This document shows, piece after piece, positions 11,832 through 22,459 of a stretch of 64,000 bases of DNA. The first letter of the stretch is position 1, and the number at the start of each line of letters is the position of its first letter. The notes under the pieces are model-generated. The model ran no database searches. It was given only the letters and a program-made list of their open reading frames with translations, and was not told the DNA's origin. The position numbers and the translations under genes are program-made. Source of the DNA: Girardia tigrina (lineage: Eukaryota; Platyhelminthes; Tricladida; Dugesiidae); the NCBI GenBank assembly GCA_001938485.1, contig MQRK01168403.1, positions 10,395 to 74,394 of the forward strand, given 5' to 3'.

Positions 11832-12205
11832 GTTGGTGCAGTGAACCTCTCATCCTATAAAGATATTAAGCTTGAGGCTTTTTAAGAGGTCTGAGACGCT
11901 TATGGCTTCAAAAGGCATTCCCCCAATTTTGGGATCCATGCCTAAGCTCAATCGGCGAACCGGCTTCACAACACCCCTCACCAGGTTTAGAAACCCTGGA
12001 TAATTGCGATGCAATCGACCACACAACTGCAGGATCACGACTCCGTATAGCCTGACACTCAGGTTTATGCAGCTAGGCCTTCAATAAACTGGACTACTAG
12101 CTCTGTAACGATGCATGACTGCTGCCGACCATTCAAACAGCAGATGGCTCAGCTTTGGATGCTTTAGTCTAAAGAGAACTCTAGTTTCCCGCACGGAGGT
12201 ACATC
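11832..12205 (-). repeat. unclassified ~380-bp repeat, left (inverted) copy
   Basis: Read on the minus strand this block aligns along its length with 13,585-13,966 read on the plus strand. Shared anchors in order are GGGAAACTAGA, a GAGTGTCA block, GTGGTCGATTG, a GGTGTTGNRAARCCGGTTC block, a TTTGAAGCC-like block, and CTTAATAYYTTTATADGATG. Identity by eye is about 65-70%. It is GC-richer than its surroundings. No tRNA-type A/B box or known SINE head was recognised. Confidence 0.7.
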
Positions 12206-12227
12206 CCATCTGACTTTGCACTCAGAG

Positions 12228-13370
12228 ATCCCTGAGTTTGTGCATCGTTTTAAATCTATCTGGCAGTTACTGGATAGCCTCAAGGAAGAAATCCTTCGTC
12301 AAGCTAAACAATAACTTCGGCTTCGCTTTCATTTTTTACCTGGTAAATGGTGCTTGAGGGGTGAAAACATGTCCGACGGTGCCAAATCGGATGAGTAGGG
12401 TTGATACGACACCACTGTGAATCGCAGGTTAGCTAGCATTTCTTTGGATATGGTGGCAGTGTGAGGATTTGCGTTGTTTTGTTGTAAATGGACGTTATGA
12501 TATCCTGTGCTGATGAGACGACGACGCTTATGTTGTATGGCAATCACCAGATTTTCCAACTGTTCATCGTAGTGAGCAGCATTGATAGTTCGATTTATGG
12601 GCAAAACATCCATAAAAAGTAGTCCTTTGGCATCCAAAAATATTGTTGCTAAGTGCTTATAAATTTTTTATCTGCTGCAGTTCTCCATGATTTATTGTTG
12701 AAAGTGGCAATATTTCCCAGTAGACCCAAATTTCATCTAATGTTAATATCTTGTTAAAGAAGTTATTCTTTAACAACATTTTCAGCAGTTGATAGCAAAT
12801 TTCCACTCGACGTTGTTTTTTCCAATCAATTTTTTTTAATTGATGTGGGATCCACATATTTTCCAAATACCGTTTGCCCATTTCTTGTAGGCACCGCCAC
12901 ACTGTCTGGTGACACTCACCAATTTCTTCTGCGATCACTCCAGTTGTTGCCCCTTTATTCATGATCAGTTTTTCTTCAATTCTGTCTTCTAGACTCTTCG
13001 AAGGGCGTCCAGATTGTGGAGCAACTTCAAATTCACAGTCACGTTATTATTTATTATGCATACTTCTACATCTAAATGTGGAATATTGTGCTGTTGATGA
13101 AATTCTATTTGGAATCAATTTAAATGTTTTGTTCTGATTTTAAAGAAAAATTTTAATCAACAGACAACAATTTATCAATATGCACGATTCTGNAATGTAT
13201 TTGAAATGTTTTGAAATGTACCACCCATTCACATTGCTCAAGGAAACAAAATCCGATGCATAAGTGGTAAACAGCTCTTTCGTAGCTTCAGTTTGGGAAA
13301 GGCATCGATAGAAGCAGTATTTGATGTTTTTTCGCACATCTTTTCGTTCCATCACCATTGTTCTGCAAAA
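12228..13370 (-). mobile_element. mariner-type transposase fossil (DD34D-like)
   Basis: Minus-strand transposase covering nearly the whole protein in shifted frames. The N-terminal HTH at 13,140-13,358 reads MERKDVRKNIKYCFYRCLSQ and TEATKELFTTYASDFVSLSN. The second HTH region at 12,657-12,962 includes IAEEIGECHQTVWRCLQEMG and the first catalytic D in ILTLDEIWVYW. The catalytic core at 12,329-12,637 includes HLQQNNANPHTATISKEM, where N replaces the second catalytic D, and YSSDLAPSD (third). The C-terminal scrap DRFKTMHKLRDL ends near 12,228. One ambiguous base lies at 13,193. Terminal repeats were not identified. It is inactive by both frame breaks and the catalytic change, and sits exactly between the two inverted copies of the 380-bp repeat. 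Confidence 0.85.
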
Positions 13371-13584
13371 TAATGAAAAATAATGTAAAATTATTAAAAC
13401 AAAAAACTGAATTCAAAATTAATCGATAAATATTTAAGCAATGAAATCAGGAAAAATAAAACTGAATTAACCAAAAAATTGAGAATCATCAAGGAATGCA
13501 TTTTTTTAAAATTATTAAAATCACACAAACCATAGAAAAGTTACAGTACATTAAGGTTAGCAAGGATCAATTGTGCAAGCCAGG

Positions 13585-13966
13585 CAGACATACTTCCATG
13601 TAGTGTCTCTGGGAAACTAGAATTTGTTCGACTCCGTCTCAAGGCTTAAGTGTCTGATAAATTGGCCGATATCTGTGCCGACAGATTATTGTAGTACCAG
13701 TAAGTTTGCCATCCACTTACAAGGTTGTACCTTCTTAATCTGAGTGTCATGGCTGTGGGGAGTAGTGACCATGCAGTCGAGTGGTCGATTGTATTGCAAT
13801 GATTCAAGATTTCTAATCTTGATGAGAGGTGTTGCAAAACCGGTTCTCCGATGGAGTTTAAGCATGTCAATCCCTGCATGGAGGGAGTGCTTTTGGAAGC
13901 CACAATTGTCTCAGGCTTCCTAAAAGCCCTCGAACTTAATACTTTTATATGATGTGAGGATCACAT
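13585..13966 (+). repeat. unclassified ~380-bp repeat, right copy
   Basis: Plus-strand partner of the block at 11,832-12,205, with the same order of anchors (GGGAAACTAGAA, GAGTGTCATGGC, GTGGTCGATTG, AAAACCGGTTCTCCG, CTTAATACTTTTATATGATG). The two copies face each other around the mariner. It may be a SINE or the end of a larger element; no decision is possible from two diverged copies. Confidence 0.7.
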
Positions 13967-14256
13967 TGCATTAAAAATGGGTCAAAAACTTTGTTATAAC
14001 ACTATAATTTATTAATATCGATGTAATCTGTGTGATACTATATACATATGAGAGATTTGTCGTCATACTGTAAACGGAATCAGTAACATAATCAAAGTGG
14101 AAGTAATAGTAATATTGGTCAACATAGAAGGGATTATTTTAATAGTAAAGTTGTTTTAAGTAATTTGGCAATTTTGTGTTTACAATGCAATAATAACTGG
14201 AAGAGGGTGATGTATGAAGCATTGCTGATTAAATTCTTTGATCATAAAATCAATGT
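13967..14256. other. AT-rich spacer
   Basis: No supportable gene. A weak plus-strand frame with Asn/Gly-rich residues was not convincing. Confidence 0.4.
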
Positions 14257-14841
14257 TTAAACACCATCTTCTGAAACTTTACTAATTAAATACAAAAATA
14301 AAAAAATAAATATAATAATTAATTGATCAATATTAAAATAATTAATGTTTAACAATAAATTAAAATTATAAGCAACATCACAATTTGAGTGTGAACATTT
14401 ATAAACAACACAAACAGATTCTTTACAAACATTATCAGTGTGCATCTTTCTTTGATTGATATGGTTTTTGTTTATGTATTTCAATCTAAAAATTATTTAA
14501 TGGGACAATTTTAATATTAACTTTTAATTTCTCAAAATTTTATTGTATAAAAATTCAATAAGTAATTTTTAAAATAAACATTAGTTTTTTTTAAAATATA
14601 TTAAGTTTAATAAGTTAAAATCGTTTACTAAAAATATTATTAAAACTTATAATTATAAAAATTTTAATTAATTTAAAATTTATTTAAAATTTATTGAGTA
14701 TTTAAAATTTATCTCATTAAATTAATTTCATTAGATTCAAATAATTAATCAATAACATATCAATCCAATATAAGTATGAGAGTCACAAATCTAAACAGCA
14801 TACAAACAACAAACTTGCACCATTCCGAATTTTCTCTCATA
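14257..14841 (-). mobile_element. Ty3/gypsy LTR plus gag start (fossil)
   Basis: Read on the minus strand from 14,841, this matches the LTR and leader at 29,119-29,490: TATGAGAGAAAATTCGGAATG-like start, GTTTGTTGTTTGTATGCTGTTTAG, GATTGATATGTTATTGATTAA, then the leader leading to a Cys-rich gag start (CKESVCVVYKCSHSNC) that parallels CCEETACVVNKCLHSNC of the open gag at 29.5 kb. The gag similarity stops soon after. This LTR directly abuts the 3' side of the larger fossil at 14,849-18,780, so it may be that element's own 3' LTR shared with a second copy. Broken. Confidence 0.7.
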
Positions 14842-14848
14842 AAAATAA

Positions 14849-17800
14849 TTAATAAAAACTAATTATGAAATTACTCATTGTCATTACGATATCATCTTTC
14901 AGTAACCATTTCTTTGTTTTCCCCGTTCTGATATATGATCTAATCTGTTTTATCTCGTCATTATCTTTCTGCCATTTGAATCCCTTGGAATCCTCGTCTA
15001 AAGCTAGGATTCTTGTTTTGACTTTACCTTTCTTAGCTTCCTCGTGCATAGTTTGACATTGTACACACATTTCGCCAGAATTTCTCGACATTGTATCGGC
15101 GTTAGAGTGTTTTGCACTTTTCCGGCACTCTATTTTCAAATCCAACCCACTTAGAAAATTTATCAAAATTTGAATTTACGGAGTGATTGGGTTCTTTATT
15201 GTCATCATGAAGTTGATAGCGGAGCAGGCGCAGCGGTTTCGTGGCTGTGGCATGCTGGCGTTGGGAGGCGGAATTCGGGTCGAGGGAAATAAGATATTAC
15301 TTTCTCACTCGTTACATGAAAATCGTCGTCTTTTTGATCAATTTCGAATCAAACCGGGAACGAACGGCAAATGGATCTAATAGTTGCACTTGGTCGATTT
15401 GTCGACTTGTTCTTCTACTTCGACGTCTTTGAGACAAGTGTCGAGTAAAATAGTAGATTGCCAGTAGTTCTTTTCTCGTAATACAGTATCCCAATTCATG
15501 TTTGTTCATTTTTTGGTATCCATATGCAATCACTCTTTCTCTTCGATATATATCTTTCTGTGATAGTACCGCGATAATGGTGTCACATAGTCCTTCCAAT
15601 ACATTTGAATACTTTGAATAGTCTTTTAAGAATTTCCTGTAATAATTCGTTAAACCTAAAAAGCTTCTCAAATGTTTTACACAGGAAGGATTATGAAACT
15701 GGTTAATCGCATCGATCTTTATGTGATCTATCTCTATTCCATCTTTGCTGATCACATATCCCGTAAACTTTGTCTTTTCGACCAAGAAGTGACATTTGTC
15801 TGGATTAATTCTCAGACCCGATTGCTTTAATTTACTAAATACGTGTTCAATTCGTTTGAGGTGTTCTTTCTTGTCTTTTGCGAAAACTAATATATCGTCT
15901 AAATACACAACTGCCTCTTTCCAGTTTAATTAAGCCAAAACTTTTACCATCAGTTCTTGAAATGTTGCAGGTGCCGCTGCAATTCCAAATGGCATTCTCT
16001 TGAAACAGTATTGGCCATATTTTGTTGAAAATGCTGTTTTGACTTTTGATTTATTTTCAAGTTCCACTTGATGGTATGCGTTTCCTAAATCGATTGTGTT
16101 AAAATGCTATGCTCCATTTAGCGTAATCAGCATTTCCTCAACATTTGGCATTGGGAATTCAGGTCTAACGGTCATTTTTTTCAATTGCCTCAAATATTCA
16201 CACACTCGAATGTCCTGTTTCTCATTTTTCCAAACACAAACTAAACGGAAATTCCAAGGGGAACTTTACTATTCTATAATATCGTTTTCTTCCTAATTTC
16301 GAATAATATCGTTCAGTTTTTCCTGGACATGTTTTGGTTGTCGATAAGGTTTCACCCAAACTGGTTATCCATGTGTTTCGATCTTGTGTTTCGTCAGTGA
16401 TGTGCTTCCAGAATCCCATTTGTAAGCCAAAATATTGATTTAAATTCTGATAAAAGTTTCATTAGTTGATTGTCAATTATGTTTTCAAATAGCTCTTTTA
16501 TTCTCCTCAGTCTATCCTCGTCTGATAGATTGTCTAGTATTACCAGTAATTCATTAGAATTTGATGATCCTCTCTTTAATCTTGAATTTGTCCAAGAAAT
16601 CTATTCTTGCAATCATTTCTGGATCTAAGTCTTTGACCTCAAAGAACTGTTTTTTGCATTCTTTCAATTATCACTTTAAGTTGGACAATAATATAGTTTA
16701 TAAGTTCTGAGTCATTCACCAATGCGTACGTCTTTTAGTTTCTTTGATCCTGACATCTTTCATATCTTTAATTATCTCTGCTTTAATAACGTTGACTCGA
16801 GCTCCTGTATCTAACAGGCATTTGACATTTTTATTCTTTATTCGGAACTCTATATTTGGTCGTCCATTCAACTCTTTATAATTTATGTTAAACTTCGGTA
16901 ATATCAATACATCTTCAGAATTCTTTTTTATCTCTTTCTCATTTTCTATATCCATAGTAGCACATATTTTCAAACACATTATCAAACATACAATCACAAA
17001 CACATTCATACATACAATCAATCATACACCTACATTGAGTTTCTATTGAAGCACACTGATCACTTCTCCCTGTGATCGTGCGTCCTCGTTTCCCCGATCA
17101 TCTCTGCATTTTCTGTTACCTCGGGGATAGTCCAGTCTTTTTCCATCTTCTCTTCAGGATAGTCCCCTTTTCTAGAGTCTTCTCTTATGCACAATTCGTC
17201 ATCTAGTTCGTCCAGTTCTGCTACTGGGTATTTCCTATTTGTGTATGTTAGCCGTTCTCTATACCGTTGATTTGAGTAATTTTGCCTTATGTTCGATCGA
17301 TTTCTTTATTATCCCTTTTCTCTTTATTATCACGCTCTCTAAACCTATTAGAGTTTTCATAACACTGTGTTCTTAAATGCCCTTTTCTATTACAATGACT
17401 ACACTTCCCATTTGGGAACTCTCTTCTAACATGCTATTCTTCGTGACATGTCTAACAGATAATTTTTCGCACTTTATAATTTCTTCTTGTTTCTTGTTAA
17501 AGTGTTCAATGTGTAATAGATTTATTACTGAAAATATTTTGAATTTTATGAGATCGGGATATAATTTTTAAATTTAATTCATTGTTAGTTGCTTTTAACA
17601 ACGCATTTTTAAAGTTTTAAATCCTTCCGAATTAGGTACAGTTAAGCAATATTTATGCATATTATTAATATTATTCTGTGGTCTTGGTGTTCTTTTTTTA
17701 TTTTCCAATGTTCTCCATTTATTTTCTCTTTTTGTGTTATATGCCGTTTCTTTTCTTTTTATCATATTTGAACATTCTCGTTTGAATGTCTTCAATCTCT

Positions 17801-18780
17801 TCCGATTTCGTGACACATCTGACGGCTATTTCTTTCTGCACGTTTTCATCATCTATCAGATTATCGTAGACCAAATTTGATAGTTCTGTTTTATCCAAAC
17901 TTTTCTCCACTAACTTTTCAATAATTTCATCAGCCTTTCTAAATGTTACTGTTGGATCGCTCGATCCAGTTCTCATTTCAACCAGCTCCTTCATTAGATC
18001 CAGGATTGATTTTTCCTTTGAAAAGGCGGATCTTAGTTTCTCTCCATATGTTTCACCTGCCGCTGATTCCTATTTTATTATGACATCCGGAGTCATATAT
18101 GGTGTTGCTAATAAGATTTTCTCTCCTCTGAAAATCCCATTATTTTCGCATACCTGTTAAAACTCATTATGAATGCCTTAAATTTTGTCTCGGATCCATC
18201 AAATATCTCCAGACCTCTAATGTTCGGAATTACGTGGTCATGTGTCGCCATATTAAGAACACCAATATGAGTTTTGGAACATTTATTTTCAATATAATTT
18301 GAATTGTCTTTTGGACAACTCTTAACCAAGCTTTCAGAATTTGACATCGTTCTAAATTGATAAATTTTTGTTAATGTTTTTTAATAAACAACTATTCGAA
18401 CAAATTTTCATTATTTTCAGATTTTATTTTTAAAGTTCAAATTTTGTAATTTTAGTAATAATTTTATTTACATATTAATTTTATTTAAAAATGATTTATT
18501 TAAAGAAAAAACTTTTATTTAATTAATTTAAAAATTAGTTAAAAGTTATTTACTTTATTTAAATTTTTAATATTAAAATTTTAAACGATTTAATATTTTT
18601 AAAGTTTTTAAAATATGCTGTAATTTAAAATACAAATTATGCTCGAATAATTATTCGTCGTAAATATCCAAAATATCAATTTTCCATCTAGGTGGGAGAA
18701 ACACATTTCCAAATACTAAACTCAACATACGAAATTCATTATACCACCTTCAACATAACAAATTTAAAATGTTCCTCACA
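14849..18780 (-). mobile_element. Ty3/gypsy retroelement fossil (copy A)
   Basis: Minus-strand Ty3/gypsy relic with parts in the normal order. The 5' LTR starts TGTGAGGAAC at 18,780 and runs to about 18,400. Gag follows at 18,347-17,595 (GLEIFDGSETKFKAF; SILD.MKELVEMRTGSSDP), then a zinc-knuckle region near 17,350-17,480. Protease at 17,021-16,716 shows LLDTGARVNVIKAE with the D-T-G-A active site. Reverse transcriptase spans about 16,420-15,400 with YLDDILVFAK (catalytic YLDD), and RNase H follows (ITRKELLAIYYF). Beyond that is an integrase-side block (KHSNADTMSRN, CVQCQTMHEEAKKGK). A GC-richer segment of about 220 bases lies within the RNase H to integrase part (about 15,205-15,430). The element is broken in many places (of the order of ten or more) and old. 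Confidence 0.92.
18400..18780 (-). repeat. 5' LTR of gypsy copy A
   Basis: Starts TGTGAGGAAC and shares the CCCACCTAGATGGAAAATTG-type block with the LTRs at 22,602 and 25,368. The inner boundary is approximate. Confidence 0.65.
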
Positions 18781-19230
18781 GAACTTATTTTGATTTACCA
18801 CAATTTCTCTCATTTAACTGTCAATAAACGAAACGACTCATCGAATTTTACTACCATTCGATCAAAGATCATTTTCAATTGGAGCAAGTATTATCGAAAT
18901 GTTTTAATCGATCTTGTAAAATCGAAAATGTTGTATGGATAAAATATTAAATGTGAGACTGTGATTAAATAATATCATGTGATTTCTATGTTGAAATTTG
19001 TAATGTACCAATCAAATGTGAGAGGAATTTTTATTGTGTGATTGCATGCATGTGTATTTATTCCCAATGTGAAATTTCGAAATTAGATTGGTGTAAGTGT
19101 GTGGATTAGTTTGCTTGAAAATGAAAAAGTCACAATTTGAGATTTTAAAAAAATATAAATGTGTTCAAAAAATGTATAAAACGTATGGAACAATGTTCGT
19201 AAAATTTAATAAAAAAAATGTAAAAAATTA
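18781..19230. other. AT-rich spacer
   Basis: No gene was recognised between the gypsy LTR and the MITE. Confidence 0.5.
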
Positions 19231-19312
19231 CTCCCTCCGTCCGGAAATATGGTATACATTTTAGTATACATTTTTGTATACAAATGTAAACCATATTTCC
19301 GGACGGAGGGAG
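19231..19312. mobile_element. 82-bp Stowaway-type MITE with perfect inverted ends
   Basis: Starts CTCCCTCCGTCC and ends with the reverse complement GGACGGAGGGAG. The inverted arms are identical over 23 bases. It is bounded by TA on both sides (19,229-19,230 and 19,313-19,314), the Tc1/mariner-type target duplication. The terminal word CTCCCTCCGT is the classic end of Stowaway MITEs of flowering plants. The short interior repeats GTATAC/TACATTT words, making the whole element close to a hairpin. It has no coding capacity and would need a transposase in trans. Confidence 0.9.
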
Positions 19313-19421
19313 TATAAGTTTGGAAATATCGGAGTGTTTATTATTGGAGTAATAATAAAAAAAATTGAATTCAAAAATTTATAAAAATCTTTTGTGTCGT
19401 TTTTTCCGATGATCGTCATTA

Positions 19422-19745
19422 ATGGACTTCTATAAAGAATTGCAGAAATTATTATCTGCAGAATCTGATAATAATCACTATTATAATTATCCCATTGACG
19501 TTCCGGCTGCCGGACCGAGTGGCAGCGACCAGAACCTCTTCATTGTGTCCGGAAAGATCGGCGTGTCGTCTCGACGGCAGGTATGTACTGATAGGGCCCA
19601 AAGACCACCGGTTGACACGTCGACGAGTGTTGGTCCCGCGACCGATTCGTGGTGGTTCGCCGCCGGATTGCATATGACAGTACAGGAATCGGTCCAACCA
19701 GTTCGAGTTGCCGTTCAGTGGTACAATTTCGTAGGTCCCACATGA
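19422..19745 (+). CDS. unrecognised GC-rich ORF (107 aa)
   Basis: An ATG-initiated frame of 107 codons in a sharply GC-richer island (about 19,480-19,745) inside AT-rich DNA. The first ~25 residues (MDFYKELQKLLSAESDNN) are AT-coded and look like an amphipathic helix; the rest is rich in S, P, V and R. A consensus splice donor (CAG followed by GTATGT) lies near 19,587, so the true product could be a 5' exon rather than a single-exon gene. All other frames on both strands are also open across much of the island, a usual effect of high GC, so frame choice is uncertain. No family was recognised. Confidence 0.3.
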   Translation: MDFYKELQKLLSAESDNNHYYNYPIDVPAAGPSGSDQNLFIVSGKIGVSSRRQVCTDRAQRPPVDTSTSVGPATDSWWFAAGLHMTVQESVQPVRVAVQWYNFVGPT

Positions 19746-20845
19746 AGTTGTTGTTTGTTATTAATTAAAAATAACAAAATCGAAATAAAGATAAAACAAC
19801 ATTTATTTGCAAATTTTTAAAACTGTACACTCGATTTTAACACCTTTACTTTAAAAAAAACGAAAATAAACATTGAAAGTTTTTCAATTTTTGATTTTTT
19901 TAATAGTCGGTTTTTCTGTGCACTACACCCATGCAGTGCTTATTAACCAAATATGATTATATTATATTATTAACCAAGAACACTATAAAAATATTTTTAA
20001 AATAGATTTATTCAAAACTATTTTTTGTAATAGTTTAATTGTATTTTCTCTATTTGTCGGTTATTTTACTTTTGTCTCTTTTTTTCAAATAGTTGCATAA
20101 AGTGATTTGATAACCCCTAAGCAAACAGTTGAAAGTGTCGTTTGAACATTCCATTTAGGATCTGAGATTTCATGTAAGATTCTCTCAATAATTTTGTCGA
20201 ATTTTATTTTATTTTTTGTATATTCTATTTGTTTTCAAATACTTTATTTGTCGTAAATACATTTGTTTTTAAACATTGATGTTTAAACTTGTAAACCGTT
20301 GAATAGATATAATAGAATTACAAAACGTTTCTATTTCAAAAGATTTTTTATACCAAAAATATTTTTAAAATATTTTTTTAAATATTTCTAATGTATAAAT
20401 TCATGTTATAAAATCTATTTTGTTTTATTATTTTTTTTACAGAAATTTATTACATTCTTTTTCATTTTACATTCATAAAAATGATACTTCTTGTATCAAA
20501 TTGTTGTTCTTTTTCCCTAAATTTTTAGTTTCTGACACTTCTTTTTTATTTTATATAGTGTTTCTTTTGCTAAATAAAAATATAAAAATTAGAAAAATAA
20601 ATGGAAAAATCATAATAATAAGTTTAAGGGTTCATTGGACCATGATTATTCTTTTGATTCGTTATATAAAATTTATATAAATTTTTATTTCATTAAATGC
20701 AATTAACATAAATATGTAATAAAAATTTTTATGAAAATTTTATTAATTATATATTGCTAAATAATCATTTAAATCATAATTTTTCTACAATTTGCTTTGA
20801 GGAATCTCAACCAAGTTCCAAAATAAACATCTGAAAATACGTTTC
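19746..20845. other. AT-rich intergenic DNA downstream of the GPCR
   Basis: No gene supportable. A low-complexity 86-codon plus-strand frame at 20,420 is dominated by I, L, F, K codons and was dismissed. Confidence 0.5.
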
Positions 20846-21967
20846 TTAAATTCCTTGCTTTACTAATGTAATTTTTGTTCTAGTATTAACTTTATCTTCG
20901 TCTTCCTGATTTCTACACCCTTTAAAATTGGGTAAAAAGAAGCAAAATATTTGGGAAAAGGTCATTCTGAATTGCTTTGACATTGAGGTATACAGAAGGA
21001 AATTTGTGGCTTCGTTCACCAATGTCAGAAAATCTATAAAATCACCAATGTTTTTATAAATATTATTATAAAAACTGCTATTAGAATAGCTGGCAATTAA
21101 AATTATTCCTTGAGGGGTTTCAATCATTAGGAACAGCAATACAACTGACATTAACATAAATGTTGTACGATTTTCAGTATTTCTACATCTTCGGTCCACC
21201 CGACTTCCAATTAGCGCCTCTCTTCGGCGTCCAACGTTTTTCATTTCGACCACTAAAAGAATCGTGAGAATGCAAAGTAACAAAGACGGTACCATTTTAT
21301 ACAGAATCGCTTGTAACCAAAAGTTCAGGTTACTTAATTGAGCATATCTTTTATCTTCCGTTATTTGATACATACTTCGAATCGATGAAACCTTGAAAAT
21401 GTCGTATTTTGTCTTGGATATACATAGTGAACTTTTGATAATCAGCATATTTGGTATTGCAACAATATTACAGAATAAGACAATGAAAAACAAACATTTG
21501 TTAGTAAACTGTTGATTTGCAAAGGAAGGTCCAAAGCTCGGAAATCTTATATGAATAAATCTCACTGTTGCTAACAAAACGGTAAGCCAAACTGCGACAG
21601 CGTGACTTATCACAAGAAAACTAACAGCAAATACTTGATACTGAATCCATGAATAGTAAAATGTCACCATTTCTGAACCAGGTTGTTCCTTGAGAATGTA
21701 AAATCGAATAAGACTCGGTATATAGACAGTCATTGTCAGTAAATCAGCGACTGCTAGCCACACTAAAATAAAATTTGTTGCAGAGCGCATTGCTGGTCTT
21801 GTTAGAACAATTATGTTAGCCATATTCGATAGAAAACCAAATACACAAACTCCAAGACTTAAATAACCATGAACGTTGGCGAACCTCGCTCCGAAATAAT
21901 CGAAAGCATTTGTGGTATTAAGAGGACCCACAAGAGCACAAACGGACAAGTTTAATTCATCAATCAT
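20846..21967 (-). CDS. class A neuropeptide GPCR, myosuppressin/FMRFamide-receptor (DMSR) type
   Basis: An intact single-exon 373-residue seven-transmembrane receptor for an amidated neuropeptide, acting in the plasma membrane through G proteins. Likely membrane segments are about 36-56, 66-84, 107-132, 157-177, 216-240, 268-293 and 307-326. DMSR-family hallmarks are MRSATNFILVWLAVADL (end of loop 1 plus TM2), TVRFI in place of DRY at the end of TM3, ETPQGI in TM6, and NEATNFLLYTSMSKQFR in TM7, where most class A receptors have NPxxY. Two N-glycosylation sites (N6, N17) precede TM1. The Cys at the top of TM3, present in Drosophila DmsR (SWAC), is absent (YYSWIQYQ), although an extracellular-loop-2 Cys (residue 182) remains, so the usual disulfide may be lost. 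The start ATG gives a normal short N-terminus. The C-terminal tail is basic and acidic mixed. Ligand identity cannot be read from sequence. Confidence 0.92.
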   Translation of the reverse strand: MIDELNLSVCALVGPLNTTNAFDYFGARFANVHGYLSLGVCVFGFLSNMANIIVLTRPAMRSATNFILVWLAVADLLTMTVYIPSLIRFYILKEQPGSEMVTFYYSWIQYQVFAVSFLVISHAVAVWLTVLLATVRFIHIRFPSFGPSFANQQFTNKCLFFIVLFCNIVAIPNMLIIKSSLCISKTKYDIFKVSSIRSMYQITEDKRYAQLSNLNFWLQAILYKMVPSLLLCILTILLVVEMKNVGRRREALIGSRVDRRCRNTENRTTFMLMSVVLLFLMIETPQGIILIASYSNSSFYNNIYKNIGDFIDFLTLVNEATNFLLYTSMSKQFRMTFSQIFCFFLPNFKGCRNQEDEDKVNTRTKITLVKQGI

Positions 21968-22130
21968 AACTGTCGAAATTTGAACAAATTTTTATTAAAT
22001 TTTCAGTAAATTTTTATTTATGCTCCCAAACAAATTACAAGGCGATTTGATTGGCTAAATATTAAATTAAGAGATTTTGAGGATATTATGTAAATATAAT
22101 ATATTATAGATCTTCTCAGTTTTCAATGCA

Positions 22131-22340
22131 TTATGAAGTATCAGGAAAAATAATAATAATAATAATAATAATAATAATTATTATTATTATTATTATTAAG
22201 AACATTAATTGGGTTTCTTTACATTTATTTATATCACAATTTGAATTGCCACTAGAACAATTCTCCGTAAAACTTGCGTAACTCGTCATCGTTCTTGATT
22301 GATAATCTTTAATAATATTCTTTAACGTCTTATTATTCAA
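22131..22340 (-). mobile_element. gag N-terminus fragment of a gypsy-type fossil
   Basis: Minus-strand frame beginning MNNKTLKNIIKDYQSRTMTS and continuing Asn/Cys-rich (ENCSSGNSNCDINKCKETQ), comparable in composition and position after an LTR to the gag starts at 14.4 and 29.5 kb. It runs into the (AAT)n/(ATT)n tract at 22,150-22,198, after which no element sequence is recognised. It follows the LTR at about 22,602-22,345 in the same orientation. Broken. Confidence 0.45.
22150..22198. repeat. (AAT)n next to (ATT)n, self-complementary microsatellite
   Basis: About nine AAT units are followed directly by about seven ATT units, so the tract can fold on itself. Confidence 0.95.
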
Positions 22341-22459
22341 ACAAATTTAAATTATATTTTAATTATTACAAAAATAATTTATACTTTAAATTTAAAATAA
22401 TTTTTATTTATGATAAGAAAATATTATTTATGAAATATTAGTTTAATTTTAAAGTGATT

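Noticed and set aside
11832-12205. tRNA-derived SINE identity for the 380-bp repeat
   Set aside because: No A box or GGTTCGANTCC B box and no tRNA-like head was found; left unclassified.
19452-19743. Additional long frames on both strands in the GC island
   Set aside because: Several overlapping open frames arise from high GC content; at most one can be real, and the plus-strand ATG frame was kept as a weak candidate.
20420-20680. 86-codon plus-strand ORF rich in I, L, F, K
   Set aside because: Low-complexity AT-driven frame with no domain, no codon signal and no context.
22131-22340. Poly-isoleucine protein
   Set aside because: The isoleucine run is simply the translated trinucleotide microsatellite at 22,150-22,198; only the N-terminal part is meaningful.
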